Below, piece by piece: positions 47,998 to 59,272 of a stretch of DNA of 64,000 nucleotides. This stretch comes from Cycas panzhihuaensis (lineage: Eukaryota > Cycadophyta). The stretch is taken from positions 1,116,001-1,180,000 of the forward strand of contig CM041465.1 of assembly GCA_023213395.1 (NCBI GenBank), in the 5' to 3' direction. Each line of letters opens with the position of its first letter. The stretch's first letter is position 1. A program made the position numbers and the translations under genes. The notes under the pieces were generated by a model. It made no database searches. It saw nothing but the letters and a program-made list of their open reading frames with translations, and was not told the DNA's origin.

Positions 47998-48021
47998 ATG
48001 GCGACAGCCAGGCCAGATCCA
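47998..48021 (+). pseudogene. Antisense gene of element C, exon 1
   Basis: The ATG opens eight codons, MATARPDP, ending at a strong donor (cca|gtgagt). The exon ends in phase 0 and exon 2 begins in phase 0. No stop interrupts this copy. It supplies the start codon that exon 2 itself lacks in element C, where the internal ATG of A is GTG. Confidence 0.65.
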
Positions 48022-48508
48022 GTGAGTGGATTCCATGAAACCTATCCCATTTCGAAGTTTAAATTTCAATGTTTTTTGTTGATTTTCATGTAGTTTTTGG
48101 GCCCCATATGGGCAAATGATGACCTCTCATAGTCTGAATTGGAGCCAGAAAGAGGGGGGACCTAGGCATTAGGCAGCCCCGGTCCCCGGTCCCAGTGGGC
48201 TCCATAGAGGTCCACCCATAAGAATTTTTTTATTTTTTGGGGTAAACCCCCCCCTTTTGGGGGGGTGCCATTCGCACTGCAGTAAAGATTATGGTGCCAT
48301 GATCTTTGCCACGGGGCCCCGATCGCAGTGGGACCCGAGCTAAGCTCTGCAGTACCGCGAAGTTTAGCATGGTATAAAGGAAAACCTACAAAAAAAAGAA
48401 GACGGGGGCCAAGAGGCCCTGAATATCAATTAAACAAGGTTGGCAGATAGTCAGACGAGTAGAGAACTGACATAAGCTTAACTTTGACTAGTTTTGTGGT
48501 GTTGACAG
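48022..48508 (+). other. Antisense gene of element C, intron 1
   Basis: The intron runs from gtgagtgg to gttgacag (487 bp) and is close in length to that of element A (481 bp). It contains a version of the palindromic module at about 48280-48375. Confidence 0.65.
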
Positions 48509-49708
48509 GCTGTTATCACGGTGGATAACCATGAGAACATAAGGATGGCAATGCTCAACTTCATCGAGATGATGTCCAGGGAGGACAAGGGGGTCCTACG
48601 AAGGTGCAGCTTGTTTAAGGCCCTAAAGACACCTCAATACATATCAGACCAGAGATTATTAGTTGATATCGTATCACACTGGGACCGAAGGAGGCACGTT
48701 TTCCACCTACCCCAGGTGGGAGACATGATAGCGACACTGAGGGATATCAAAGTGACATCGGGAGTACCGACAACCGGGAGGTGGTCAGACCGAGCACTGC
48801 CTAACAATGAGGTAGCACACAGGGAGGCAACAGTGTTTTTTACAGGAGTAGATAGATGGGAGAGGAGAGAGATTCCTCTCCAGACCATGGTTATGTCTAG
48901 GATTCCTTGGGTGAGGAAGCTTATCACATTATACATTCTGTTCTAAATTTCCTAGAAATAAAACTATAGGGACATCCCTAGGGGATAGATGAATGCAGTG
49001 CACCGCTGTGAGGCTGATAAGAGGATGGATTGGGCCACCCTGATAGTGGCAAACCTCGTCACGCAGCTTAATGCTATCAGGACGATAGGCAGGGGAGGAC
49101 TATCATATAGTATGTTGTTACAATATTGGTGCTTCGATCATTTTGGAGTAGTGGCACCAGCGGGGGAACCACACCCCATTATAGAGTGGGCCCTAATGGT
49201 CCACAGGTGGCAGACCAGGCTGAGGGGGATAGAGGACCAGGCCCATATCTGACGCTCAATGGAGGCTACATCGTTGGACCTCCTCACTATAATAGATTAT
49301 GTGGTAGATAAATATAGGGCAGTGAGGTGGGACAATGACGATGAGATAGGTAGAGTAGGGGTGCTCCCAGGTGATGGCGATGATGATGGAGATGGAGGAG
49401 ATGGGGCTGACTCGTCATGACTTGAGAAAGGGGTAGGTCCATTGGGGACAACAGGAGGAGTAGTGAGACCATCTGGGACTGCCGGCAGAGAGGCAAGCCC
49501 ATTAGGGGCTGCAGAGGAGAGCAGGGGGGCAGTGACAAGGGCCTGCAGGCTACAGATCATGAGGAGATCTAGAGAGGCCACAGTTGAGCCAATCCCAGTG
49601 AGGAGAGAGGCCCAGGTAGAGGTGGTACCTGAGAAGGAGGTACTAGCAGCTGGCAGGGAGTCAGAAGAAGAGGTTATCACTGTGCAGAGGAGCTCAAATA
49701 CAAAGCAA
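48509..49708 (+). pseudogene. Antisense gene of element C, exon 2: plant mobile domain-like protein
   Basis: One + strand frame spans the exon. It contains FIEMMSREDKGVLRRCSLFK, then VSHWDRRRHVFHLPQVGDM and a GVPTTGR end, the same PMD-like block as in element A. Next come DWATLIVANLVTQLNAIR and a HRWQTRL motif, followed by an acidic tract (DGDDDGDGGDG). The central stops (48944, a few just after, and 49250) fall where Gln or Arg is expected. The protein would be nuclear if it behaves like host PMD proteins; this is inference. It is transcribed opposite to gag-pol, so it would also make antisense RNA to the 3' part of the element. Confidence 0.67.
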
Positions 49709-49818
49709 GTGAGGCCTAACCATTTCCCGTCATTTGATAGCCAGATAGATAGTTTGATTTGGTTTTATTTTGGTATGTAGTTGGATATATACTGACGTAT
49801 GGTATGTTGGATTTGCAG
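49709..49818 (+). other. Antisense gene of element C, intron 2
   Basis: The donor is caa|gtgaggcc and the acceptor is tttgcag (110 bp). It occupies the same place as intron 2 of element A (109 bp). Reading phases across the junction no longer match in C because of a short indel in the last codons of exon 2. Confidence 0.65.
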
Positions 49819-50400
49819 GTATTGCAGAGATCTAGCGATTAGTGGAGGCCATGGTGAGGGAGATGTTCCCTCAGGTATATACAAAGGGGCAACCGCCCAT
49901 CCAGATAGAGGACGCACCTAGATCAGTAGGTGCCCACATGGCCGCATTCACCTCGTTGGTGAGGGCGAGAGATATCTGGGCTGTAGAGTCCCAAGAGCAC
50001 ATAGTGTTCAGGGGACAGATGCAGCGGGAGCTAGATGAGGCCAGGAGCGATCAAAATGCATTGTGGGGTTGCGTACAGGCTCTAAAGGCTCAAGGATGAG
50101 CAGGTGGAGACACTGAGAGCAAGGTCCAGATAGTAGTACTAGAGGAGCATCTCCGAGAAGTGGAGAGTGAGAGAGATCATATCCAAGCCTGATATGATTA
50201 GCTGGTGGACCAGGTGGCATCTAGGTCGAGCTGGAGCAGGACGTATACCCACATGGCGATGATGACACTCAGGCAGCCACGTGATGAGGGGAGCAAGGCA
50301 GGGAGCTTGCGGAGGCCCAGGATGAGCCTTAGAGGGATGTGGTCCCCATGAGAGAGATCACACCGACCAAGAGATGGTGGCCCAGGAGCAGGGTAGCAGT
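49819..50400 (+). pseudogene. Antisense gene of element C, exon 3: charged coiled-coil-like tail
   Basis: The frame includes EAMVREMFPQVYTKGQPPIQ, then FRGQMQRELDEARSDQN and VESERDHIQA, an Arg/Glu-rich segment likely to be helical. It is more open than the A copy. The end is placed at a TAG near 50400; the true end could be earlier because of internal stops. Confidence 0.55.
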
Positions 50401-51034
50401 CATATAGGACATATGTATTTGATTTTGACAGGGGAAAGCATGGGCCTCTAGGGGGTCATATATAGAGTCATATGATTGTACCCCCCCTGCAAGGACATCG
50501 GCTTCCCATATGTACAATGTAACATATGATTTTGATGTATATATATAGACAGGGTAATTGGTACCCCATTTTGATATGAGATGATGTGCATATCATGTGT
50601 GGCAGATGATATGTATGTTTTGTTATGTATGTTATAGATGCTTTGTTATATGATGCACGTATTTCCTTCCATACATAGCCATATATCTAACAGGAGCACA
50701 TATGACCACCATGAATAGAGGTGATAGGCACATGTGGGGTTAGAGATAAAGTGACACGCACGTCCATGGAGGAGTATAGTAGGATATGTGAAGGAAACAC
50801 CAAGTGAGAGAGGGGGGGTAACGATACTCCAGGGTATCATCCTAATTGGGGGATGCCCAAATAGGAAGACAAAAAGTCCCAAAAATATATGGGAACACGA
50901 GTTCCACGGGAGGAACCAGAAAGAAGAAGAAGAGGCCATCCTAAGTTGCCATTCTACCCGTGACTGGGAGAAATCGGAACAACTTAAGATGGTAGTTTAG
51001 GCTCATTTTGGAGCATGGTGAAGTGACAGCAAGG

Positions 51035-52240
51035 TCACAAGTAAAACTTCTTAAGCAATTTCCCATTAATAGCTTTCTCAAACTCAAGACCTTCCAGGGT
51101 GGCAATCCTATAAGTACCATTACTGAGGGCCTCGATAATGACAAAAGGGCCAACCCATCTAGGTTTAAATTTGGTCAAATGGTCATGAAGATATTCTAAT
51201 TTGAGGACGTGGTCCCTAGGAAACAAAGGACAGGAACGAAGATGTTTATCATAGGTCCTTTGTGAGTGAGCTTTGGATGCCAGATTAGCTTGATAAGCGG
51301 CTAAGCGTCTCTCGTCCAAAGCATCAAGGTCCAGAAGGCGAGCTTGACAGATTAAATTCTCATCAATGAGACCTCGAAGAGAGACTCGCAAGGAAGGAAT
51401 CTCTTTCTCTAATGGGAGTACCACCTCAATACCATATACCAGGGAGAACGGGGTCATTCCCATGGCGAAACAGATAGAGGTGCAGTAAGCCCACAAAGCA
51501 GAAGGTAGCTAAAGGTGCTAGTCTCTTTGAGACTGAGCAACAATTTTCTTTAAGATATTGACGAGAGTCTTATTAAATGACTCTACCTGACCATTTTCCT
51601 AAGGATAGTAAGGAGAAGAAGTTTTATAAGAAATCTTGAATTTCTCGTAAAGCTCATCCATCTCCTTGTTAGAAAAGAGGGTTCCATTGTCAGTGATTAA
51701 GACGTCCGGAATCCCGAAACGATAAATGATGTGCTGGTAAACGAAGGTGGCTATCGTTTTACCAGGAGTAATAATTAAGGGAATGGCCTTCACCCATTTG
51801 GTGAAATATTCTGTGGCAGTTAAGATAAACTTGTACTGTAATGACGAAGGTGGAGAGATAGCCCTGATGATATCTACTCCCCACAGAGCGAAAGGCCATG
51901 GAGAAATAATGGGGTGAAGGGCCTCGGAAGGCACATGGGAGATGTTGGTATGTTCCTGACATCGCCGACATCTCAGGGCAAAAGTGTAGGCATCCTTGAA
52001 AAGGGACGGCCAGAAGTAAACCATGCGGAGGATCCTCTGAGCCATAAATTGGCCCCCAAAGTGGCCCCCACAAATACCATGGTGACATTCATAGAGTATT
52101 TAATCAGCTTCGTCGGTAGTGATGCAGCGGAGGAGGATCCCATCGAAGGACCTCTTATACAATACTCCATGCATGAGGAAGTATTGCCTAGCAGAAGTCC
52201 AGATATGAGATCTAACTTTACTACTAGCATCAAGGCAGTA
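51035..52240 (-). pseudogene. Integrase of element C
   Basis: The frame has ALRCRRCQEH in the zinc region, WGVDIIRAISPP and TDNGTLFSNKEMDELYEKFK in the core, and LKYLH-like and PRWVGPFVIIEAL words in the C-terminal part. A TAG replaces Gln just before ENGQVESFNK, so the core is split at about 51599. The order, wording and length match integrase of element A. Confidence 0.9.
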
Positions 52241-52399
52241 TTCCTATTGCGTGAGATACCGCACTATGTCGCCATACCACTCATTGTCGATGAGTGGATG
52301 GAGAGAGATGTCTTGAATTGTCAAGATGAACTCATCAGGGAGGGAATCATCGACGAGGGTATCAAAGGAGTTAGGAATAGAGGCGTCTGTGAGCTGCTC

Positions 52400-52880
52400 G
52401 GCCACCACCATTCCCTTCTTTAATTTTCAGTTAACGATATGAAGGTTAAATTCTTGAAGTAGGACGGCCCAATGACCAGCCCTACCTGTCAAATCTGAAT
52501 GAGTAAGTAAGTATCGTAAGGGATCAGACTAGACGATCACCTTGGTGGTATTGCCAAGTAAGTAGTGCCTAAACTTCTTGGTCACATGGACCAAGGAGAG
52601 GCACTCCTTCTCGGTAGGAGAATAGTTAAGTTCAGCAGCCATGAGGGTGCGACTGATGCAATAAATAGCCTTCTCAACTCCTGAGTCATCCTCCTGAGCT
52701 AATATAGTGCCCAAAGATTCATCAGTCACTGAGGTATAAAGAATGAAGGGCCTATCAAAGCGAGGGTGTGCCAGTGTAGGAGTAGAAGTGAGGGCTTCCT
52801 TAAGTCCTTCGAAGGCTTGTTGGGTCTTGTCAGACCAAACAAAAGGAGCTCCCTTCTTCAATAAGTTCGTAAGGGGTTTA
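52400..52880 (-). pseudogene. Gypsy-type RNase H of element C
   Basis: The frame shows FILYTSVTDESLGTILAQED, AIYCISRTLMAAELNYSPTE and LSLVHVTKKFRHYLLGNTTK. It equals the RNase H of element A and follows RT directly. The QEDDSG word is intact here, where A has a stop. Confidence 0.86.
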
Positions 52881-53650
52881 GCACTTATGGCAAAGTCTAC
52901 CTATAAGTGCCTGAGAAACCGAGCCTACCCAGAAACAACTTGATATGTCGTTGGGTTCTAGGAGGCGGCATGTCAAGGATTGCCCTGACCTTGTCAGGAT
53001 CAATCTGGATTCCTTGTTTGGACACAAGAAATCCAAGGAGTTTGCCCGAAGTAATGGCAAACACACACTTGAGCGGGTTTAGGCTAATATGATACTTATA
53101 GCGTTGTGAGAAGATAGCCACAAATCAGAGGCATGATGGGCCCTGGCACGTGAGAGACCCATCATGTCATCCATTAAGACCTCTAATGCATTATCAATGA
53201 GGTCATGGAAGATGAAATGCATTGCTCTCTGGTAAGTAGCACCTACATTTTTAAGGCCAAAGGGCATTGCCTTGTAGACAAAGGTACCCCATGGTGTAGT
53301 GAAGACCGTCTTGTGGTGGTCTTCAGGAGAAATCTGGATCTAGTTGTAACTAGAGAAGCCATCCATTAAGGACATGACTTCAAATCTAGTGATTCGATCA
53401 ATGATTTGATCGATGAAGGGGAGGGGAAAGTTATCCTTAGGACAAGCATTGTTTATGTCATGGAAGTCGATGCATATGCAGATGGCCCCATTCTTCTTAG
53501 CAATGGGGACAATGTTGGAGACCCACTTGTGGTAATCAATAGAAGTAATGAGTCCAGCATCCAAGAGATTTTCAACCTCCATCTTGACGGTGGCTGAGAG
53601 ATTTGGGTGAAGGGGATGCTGCTTCTAGTGCACGGGGCATGCGCCAGGGA
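52880..53650 (-). pseudogene. Reverse transcriptase of element C
   Basis: The blocks include HKWVSNIVPIAKKNGAICIC, FPLPFIDQIID, MPFGLKNVGATYQRAMHFIF and the catalytic LMDD. The thumb has YHISLNPLKC and LGFLVSKQGIQIDPDKVRAI. At least two frameshifts occur (between the palm and thumb frames). It is the counterpart of RT of element A and of Tat-clade enzymes. Confidence 0.92.
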
Positions 53651-55309
53651 TGGTGGTGAGATTATGGGTGACAATGGAGGGTTCAATTCCCTTCATGTCA
53701 GCATAATCCCATGCGAAAATGTCTTGAAACTCCTGGAACAAAAGGAAATACTCCCTTACCTCATTAGGAGAGCATTCCATCTTGACCTTAATGACCTTGC
53801 CAGGGGCCAAGACTATGTCTTGGGTTGCCCCTATGCACATGGCATTCCCCTCCTTGAAGTGGAGGGGGGCAAGGTCAATGGGAGGAGATGGAATAGGGGA
53901 TGGGACTGGGTCGGTGAGTATGGACCCAATCATAAGGATCTTCTAGTGGCCAAGCCTGTGGTGACCAGAAGGCAAGTTGGGCATGAAACCCGCTAGGTGC
54001 TCGAGCAAGACTTTATCATCTTCAAAGTAATCCACCCCACGGATGACCTTACTCTGAGTAGATGAAGTGCCAGAGGACGTGGAGGCAATGGGACCATGAT
54101 GGTCATCGGGTTACCCATCTTCCTCATGAGACTCTAAGAGAGAGTCAAAAGGGGGCTCCCCGGAAGGAGCGAAAGGTAGTTCTTCGAAGCCATCACTAGC
54201 GGGGGGGGACGAAGGGGAAGAACTAATGACGGATGAGTCAACACGAGCAATGACATGCGACACATAGGAGTGGCTAGTCTCACCAATGAGAGAGGTTCTA
54301 GATGGAGATTTAGAATGAGATGGATGTGACCTACTGGTGAGGACGAAAGAGACAGGGTGGAGACAATCCTTGTCCTCATCGTACGACTCATCGTCACTAA
54401 ACGAGATGAGGTACCCATAGCTCCTAATGCCAATAGGGGTGAAACGTGTAAGACTAGGAAAAAAAGATGCAGGATCTTCTTCAAAGGGATTGGGTATACC
54501 AATGGAGCAAGCCAAGGTATGAGTAGAAGGACCTTGGCTTGCTTGATTAGCTGGATAGGTTTGTTTGGCAAGTGGGTTTCATGGGCGATGGCTCCCATTT
54601 GGTCAAGCCATGGTTGACCTAAGAAAAGGTTGTAGTTGACATCGACATCGAGGACTACAACATCAGCGAGGACAGTCTTACCCTCGAGGGTGAGCAGAAT
54701 CATGACAAACCCCATCGGGGTCTTCTCGCTACTGTCATAACTTTGGCATCGCCATGGAATGGGTTCCAAGGCAGAAATACCAAGCTCTTGCATGACATAC
54801 AAGGGCATGGCATTCACAGAAGAACTATTGTCAACAATAGTCCTTCACAGGGTACAATCAGGTGTATCGATGATAATAGTGAATGGGAAGTTCCACTGAC
54901 GTTCCCTTTCACACGCAGGAGAAAGGTCCTTAGGATCAAAATAAATAATAGGTTCACGACTTTGGGTGATGCCCAAAGCATGAACAGGTACATCATTCAA
55001 TCCTAAAGCTTCCAAGAGGAGAGTCCGGTGCTCGGGACAACTCCTAAAAATGTCCATCAAGGACATTCTTGTAGCAACAGTATGAAGCTCGTCCACGATG
55101 GAGAAAGGCTTACCCTTCACGGTAGGTTGAGTAAGTGCCCTTCGAAAATCGTAACGACCCAGGCACATAGGAATGGCCTTAGAGAAGAGAGGTACTTCTA
55201 GAGGAGGGTTCTCTGGAAGAGGATCAGAAAGAGTAGAGGAAGAAGCACCAGCTGTTTCTTTGGTAGCTTGAGACTGGGTAAGGGCATACGAAGGAGTATC
55301 CCCAACCAT
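53650..55309 (-). pseudogene. Gag-pol linker and aspartic protease of element C
   Basis: A linker with YALTRSQATKET (55309 onward) precedes the protease at about 54830-54610. The catalytic motif reads DNSSSVNAMPL, so the Gly of the DNGSS motif kept in element A has become Ser. Then come LADVVVLDVDVNYNLFLG and a Ser/Pro-rich spacer before RT, where the frame changes. Confidence 0.8.
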
Positions 55310-55319
55310 TTAGATCACC

Positions 55320-57607
55320 TTCTTCCCCTTGTTCTGGGGCTACGAAGGTGACGGGGTGTGATAGTTAGGGGAGCAGGAGGAAGAGGATGAATCTTGGGCG
55401 CCCTTCCCCTTATCATGGGAAGGATGGGAATTTGGTGATCTTCCTTGGTTCCAGTTATTCTTGGATTAAGTGTTGCGATCGTGTTCCCCATGTTTGGGGA
55501 ACGGATCCTTATGGACCAGTTGGTCTAAATTAGGCCTTAAGGCCCGTTTAGGGGAGGAGTCACATCGAGGGGCATCCTTAGGATGCCGGGCCCTACAATG
55601 TGAGTCATCATGGAAGCACTCCCCATGAATGGAGTACCACTTCTTCTCAAGTGAGGGGTCTATATTCCTCGTTTGAGAGGACTGGGCATTTCTATTCCTA
55701 GGGAGGGAAGCTTGAGTTGCTTGTTGAATCTGTTTGTTGAATGTTGGAGATAAAGGAGCTTGTAACTTGAGTTCCTTTATCGTACGTTTCAATGAACATA
55801 TGGCGCATGTGAGGGGGCCCAAAGTCCTCTCAGTCGGGTGAGAGGAAGACCTGGAGGATTGTTGGGGTTTAGTATCCTTAGTTGGAGGTGGTGCCTCATG
55901 TCGTTGTGAGGGCTTGAGAGGCTTCTTGAGTCCAACTTGGATCTCAATAGCCTCCAACGCTAAGCACTTGGCAATCATGGAGTCATATATGGTTGCCCCT
56001 ATTTTAAGGACTTCCACATATACTTCAGGACGAAGTGCATTAATGAAAAGGTCTCTCTTCAACTCCTTGGGCAACGTGGCCTTAGTGGAGTGAAGAAGGT
56101 CATAGAATCATCATACAAAGTCATGATTCATCTCATCGTGGCCTAGTTTGAGCGATAAGAGGGATTTCATTCCACTCTCAAATGGACAAGCTACATCAAA
56201 GTAGTTAATGAATTCATCCACCAATTGTTAGAATGAAAAGATAGAGTGGGCAGGGTGGCGATAAAATCACTTAAGGGCATCACCCTACAAAGATCGTGGA
56301 AACAATTTCATTAGGATATGGTCATAAGCCCAGTAGTCTATACATGCCATAGAAAAAATATGCACGTATTCTACTAGGTCTTGCGAAGAAGTTCTGCCAA
56401 ATCTAGGAACTTTGAGAGGATGAGGCGGTAGATTAGTTCTTAATGCCTCAATAGATAAAGGTGTCGATCTATAGTCTATGAAGGGACGCACCCTTACCTA
56501 GACCATAGGATCAATGAATGACATAGTAGGTAGTGAGCAAGGAATGGACGGGGGTGGCAAACCTATCCCTTCTTGAGGAAATGCCCCTTGCTGGAAGGGG
56601 GCTTGAGGATAGGTGCCTTGAAAGGGAGTTGGGTTCCCTTGCGAAGGCATGGAAAAAGGGACTATGCTAGATGGCAGAAAAGGGGGATGTAGAACTGGGT
56701 TTTGCCCATATGGGCCACCCGTAGGTGGGGCAATCCCATATGGGTGTAGCAAATCTACTCCATAAGCTGGGAGGTGGTTCCCTCTACCCTGCCCCCAAGG
56801 TTGAGAAGTATACCCTAGGGGGATGTAAAAGGAAGGGCCAACAGGTTAGTTTTGAGGGCATGTGGGAGCAGGTCCCACATGACTAATGGCGGAAGAGTTA
56901 GTAGGACCGACATGCCTACTAGAGAAAGTATGCACCACATTAGGGGATGGCACATTAGTTTGGCTAGGAAAAGGTATGCTAACCTTCAACTAAAGGAAAG
57001 ACATACCACGAGAAGGCCCCGAAGCACTAGGGCCTTGGCGAGGGATAGAAGGTGCAGCATGCATCCCCAAAACAATAATAGGAATGGAACGGGACGAATC
57101 TGTGGGCACAAAAGGATTGGTTGTTATAGGAGGAGTAGATGAGGATGAAGAAAGTGGGGGAGGAGCAGACGAGGAAGAGGCTCCCCCATGGAAGGCATCT
57201 TCAAACCATCTAGGACGTGGTTTGAAATGAGCAGCACGACAGCACTCGTTAAAAGCTTCAACCACATCAGCGGGAGGGGTATCTAAATGCTCATAAGAGG
57301 TAGAAGGGACCTCAAACGAAGTAGATCCCTTAGGACATTCCTCATAAGAATCACCAATTGAGTGGTAAATCTCAAGAGGAAAAGATCCTTCTACCACATG
57401 AGTAGAAGGATGGGCATCAAGTGGGTGATGTCGGTCACCCGGGTAGTAAATAGGATCATCACCCTCCTGGGTGGATCCTAGAATAGAAGAGGGAAACTCA
57501 TGAGTTCTTGAGGCTAAGGTGTGGTAGGCCCAATCGGAAGGGTATCCTTCCATGGTCGAATCATAATCCGACGATAGAAGAGGGTGATACCCGAGATCTT
57601 CTAACAA
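55320..57607 (-). pseudogene. gag of element C, undivided copy
   Basis: From an ATG at 57607 the frame reads MLEDLGYHPLLSSDYDSTME and includes SILGSTQEGDDPIYYPGD. The capsid part has LPPHPLKVPRFGRTSSQDLV and MPKELKRDLFINALRPEVYV. A knuckle-like YSIHGECFHDDSHC near 55640 has lost its first Cys. Most of it stays in one frame with nonsense codons only. It shows what gag of element A looked like before element B split it. Confidence 0.82.
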
Positions 57608-57799
57608 TGGGGGTAAGCCATGTAAACGATGAGAAAAGTGTCACATACAAAGCCAACCGCCACCATAGGAGAAAGAAAGGATGACAAAGAGCGCGCATCG
57701 GTGGCTGCCCAATGAAGAGAACGAAGTAGGAGAAAACCACAAGGAAGTAGAAATACCAACAGAAAAGAGCAGAAACTAGCTCCCTTACTGGTAAATCCC

Positions 57800-57814
57800 C
57801 AGTATGGTTGCTAG
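57800..57814 (-). promoter_or_regulatory. Element C primer binding site region
   Basis: Next to the 5' LTR the minus strand reads ctagcaaccatactgg, related to ctggcgaccatactag in element A. The primer tRNA is not assigned. Confidence 0.5.
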
Positions 57815-59272
57815 TGGATGCGCGTCTATGTGATAGCTACCTAACTGAGTAGGAATAATAAGGGTGGTCAATGGCACTATCAGGTGTAGATAAGAACCTA
57901 CAAGCAAGGCAAATACTACGTAGGGCACCCCGTACGCTGGAGTGCGAGTTCGGGACATGCGGATGGTACCCAACTACCTAAAGGTGGTTTCCCACTTCAC
58001 TTAAGAAGAGAGGAGGTAGAGGAGTAACTTGGGTAGATCTTGGAGAAGAGTCCTCCCACCCTTGGATGGCTGGAAGGGAAGGGAGAGAATCCCTCGAGGG
58101 TTTCCCTATAGCGAAGGGAAACGAGTAGGTGTAAGTAGGTGAGCAACAAAGGTGAGAAACAACCTCCAAAAGTAAGATAAGACAAACTAGAAATAACCAT
58201 GCAAAACTGAGCATAAACTGGGCAAGGAAAGACCTTAGACCAATAAATACCTTTGGAGAAAATGGGAGGCATTTGCCTCTATCAAAACTTGCTAGAAAGA
58301 GACTGAGAATCTGAAAAGAAGCTATAGAGCAGTAGGTATAGAGTGCCTGCTAAGATGGCTAAAGGAAAATCTTGCACTTGAGACTACTTGATGACTGCTC
58401 GGGCAAAGAAGTCCTAGAAACTCTTCAAGTAAGCCCTCTCCAAGGCGTGCAAGGGGCTAGGAAGATGTCACAGCTAAACCAAAGGAGAGCTGGGCACTGG
58501 AGAGTGATTGCAAGTCCTAAAATAGCAATGGAGCAGTAGGAGGCAGCAGACAGCAGGGCATTTTTTATCTTGTGATCCTCTAAAATGAGGCAAAAAGATC
58601 CCTAAAATGAATTAGGTAAGACTTAAATACCCAACCTTAACCCTAATCAAGTGATTAGGGCATGGCTGGCGGTGAGTTAAGTTGCGAGACACGTGGCAAT
58701 TTTGTAATAAATACAAAAATTGTCACGGCGGATTTTAAAAATAAATCATGGCAGTCGCACCACAGTAAACTTCACGATGCTACTGCAAAGAAATTTCGTG
58801 AATCTTGCCAAAATCTACTGCATGATGCGAGACGGAGGCCAAATCTAGCCCAAATAGCCGACTTGGGGCATGGGCGATGACCTAGGAGGCCGGTATGGGG
58901 TAGGCCCACACCGCAGAGGCAAGTAGACAAATGAGCCACAGGAAGCAACAATGGGACTCAAAGGCATGACATGTCAACCAAACAATGATGGATCATCACA
59001 CGGGCGAGGATGACATGAGCCAAATGGGTCTTAAGGTGAGTAGGGCAGAATGCGAGAAATGATGTGGCCACCGGGGTGTCACACTCACTGGGAATGTGCC
59101 CCCGCTATAGTCGTCATAGGCTAGATAGGTGTAGATGATAACAGGACCATCTACGAAATCATAGCATGCAAGCAAATACTCATCACAAAAAGAAAACAAC
59201 AATAAGGTGAGAAGCATACCTGCACTTACCTAAGTCGACCGCTCTGTATCCATTCCTGGAAGCTGGGAAATA
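57815..59272 (-). repeat. Element C, 5' LTR with internal deletion
   Basis: This copy is 1458 bp, against 2779 bp for the other LTR. The left 330 bp and right 1130 bp align, joined near 58145 (gagcaac|aaagg). About 1.3 kb present in the 3' LTR is missing. Confidence 0.9.

Larger units (their letters stand above)
43689..59272 (-). mobile_element. Element C: Tat-like Ty3/gypsy LTR retrotransposon, sister of A
   Basis: The left LTR (43689-46467) begins tggatgcgcatc and ends gggaaaca on +, and the right LTR (57815-59272) begins tggatgcgcg and ends gggaaata. The flanking gatgg repeats are exact. The gene order is that of element A: gag, protease, RT, RNase H and integrase on minus, the antisense gene on plus, then aRNH on minus and the 3' LTR. 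The internal region is about 11.3 kb. Several frameshifts and many nonsense codons make it defective. Confidence 0.94.

Noticed and set aside
51914-52423. 169-codon + strand frame in element C
   Set aside because: It is the complement of the integrase and RNase H linker region. It has no counterpart frame of similar length in element A.
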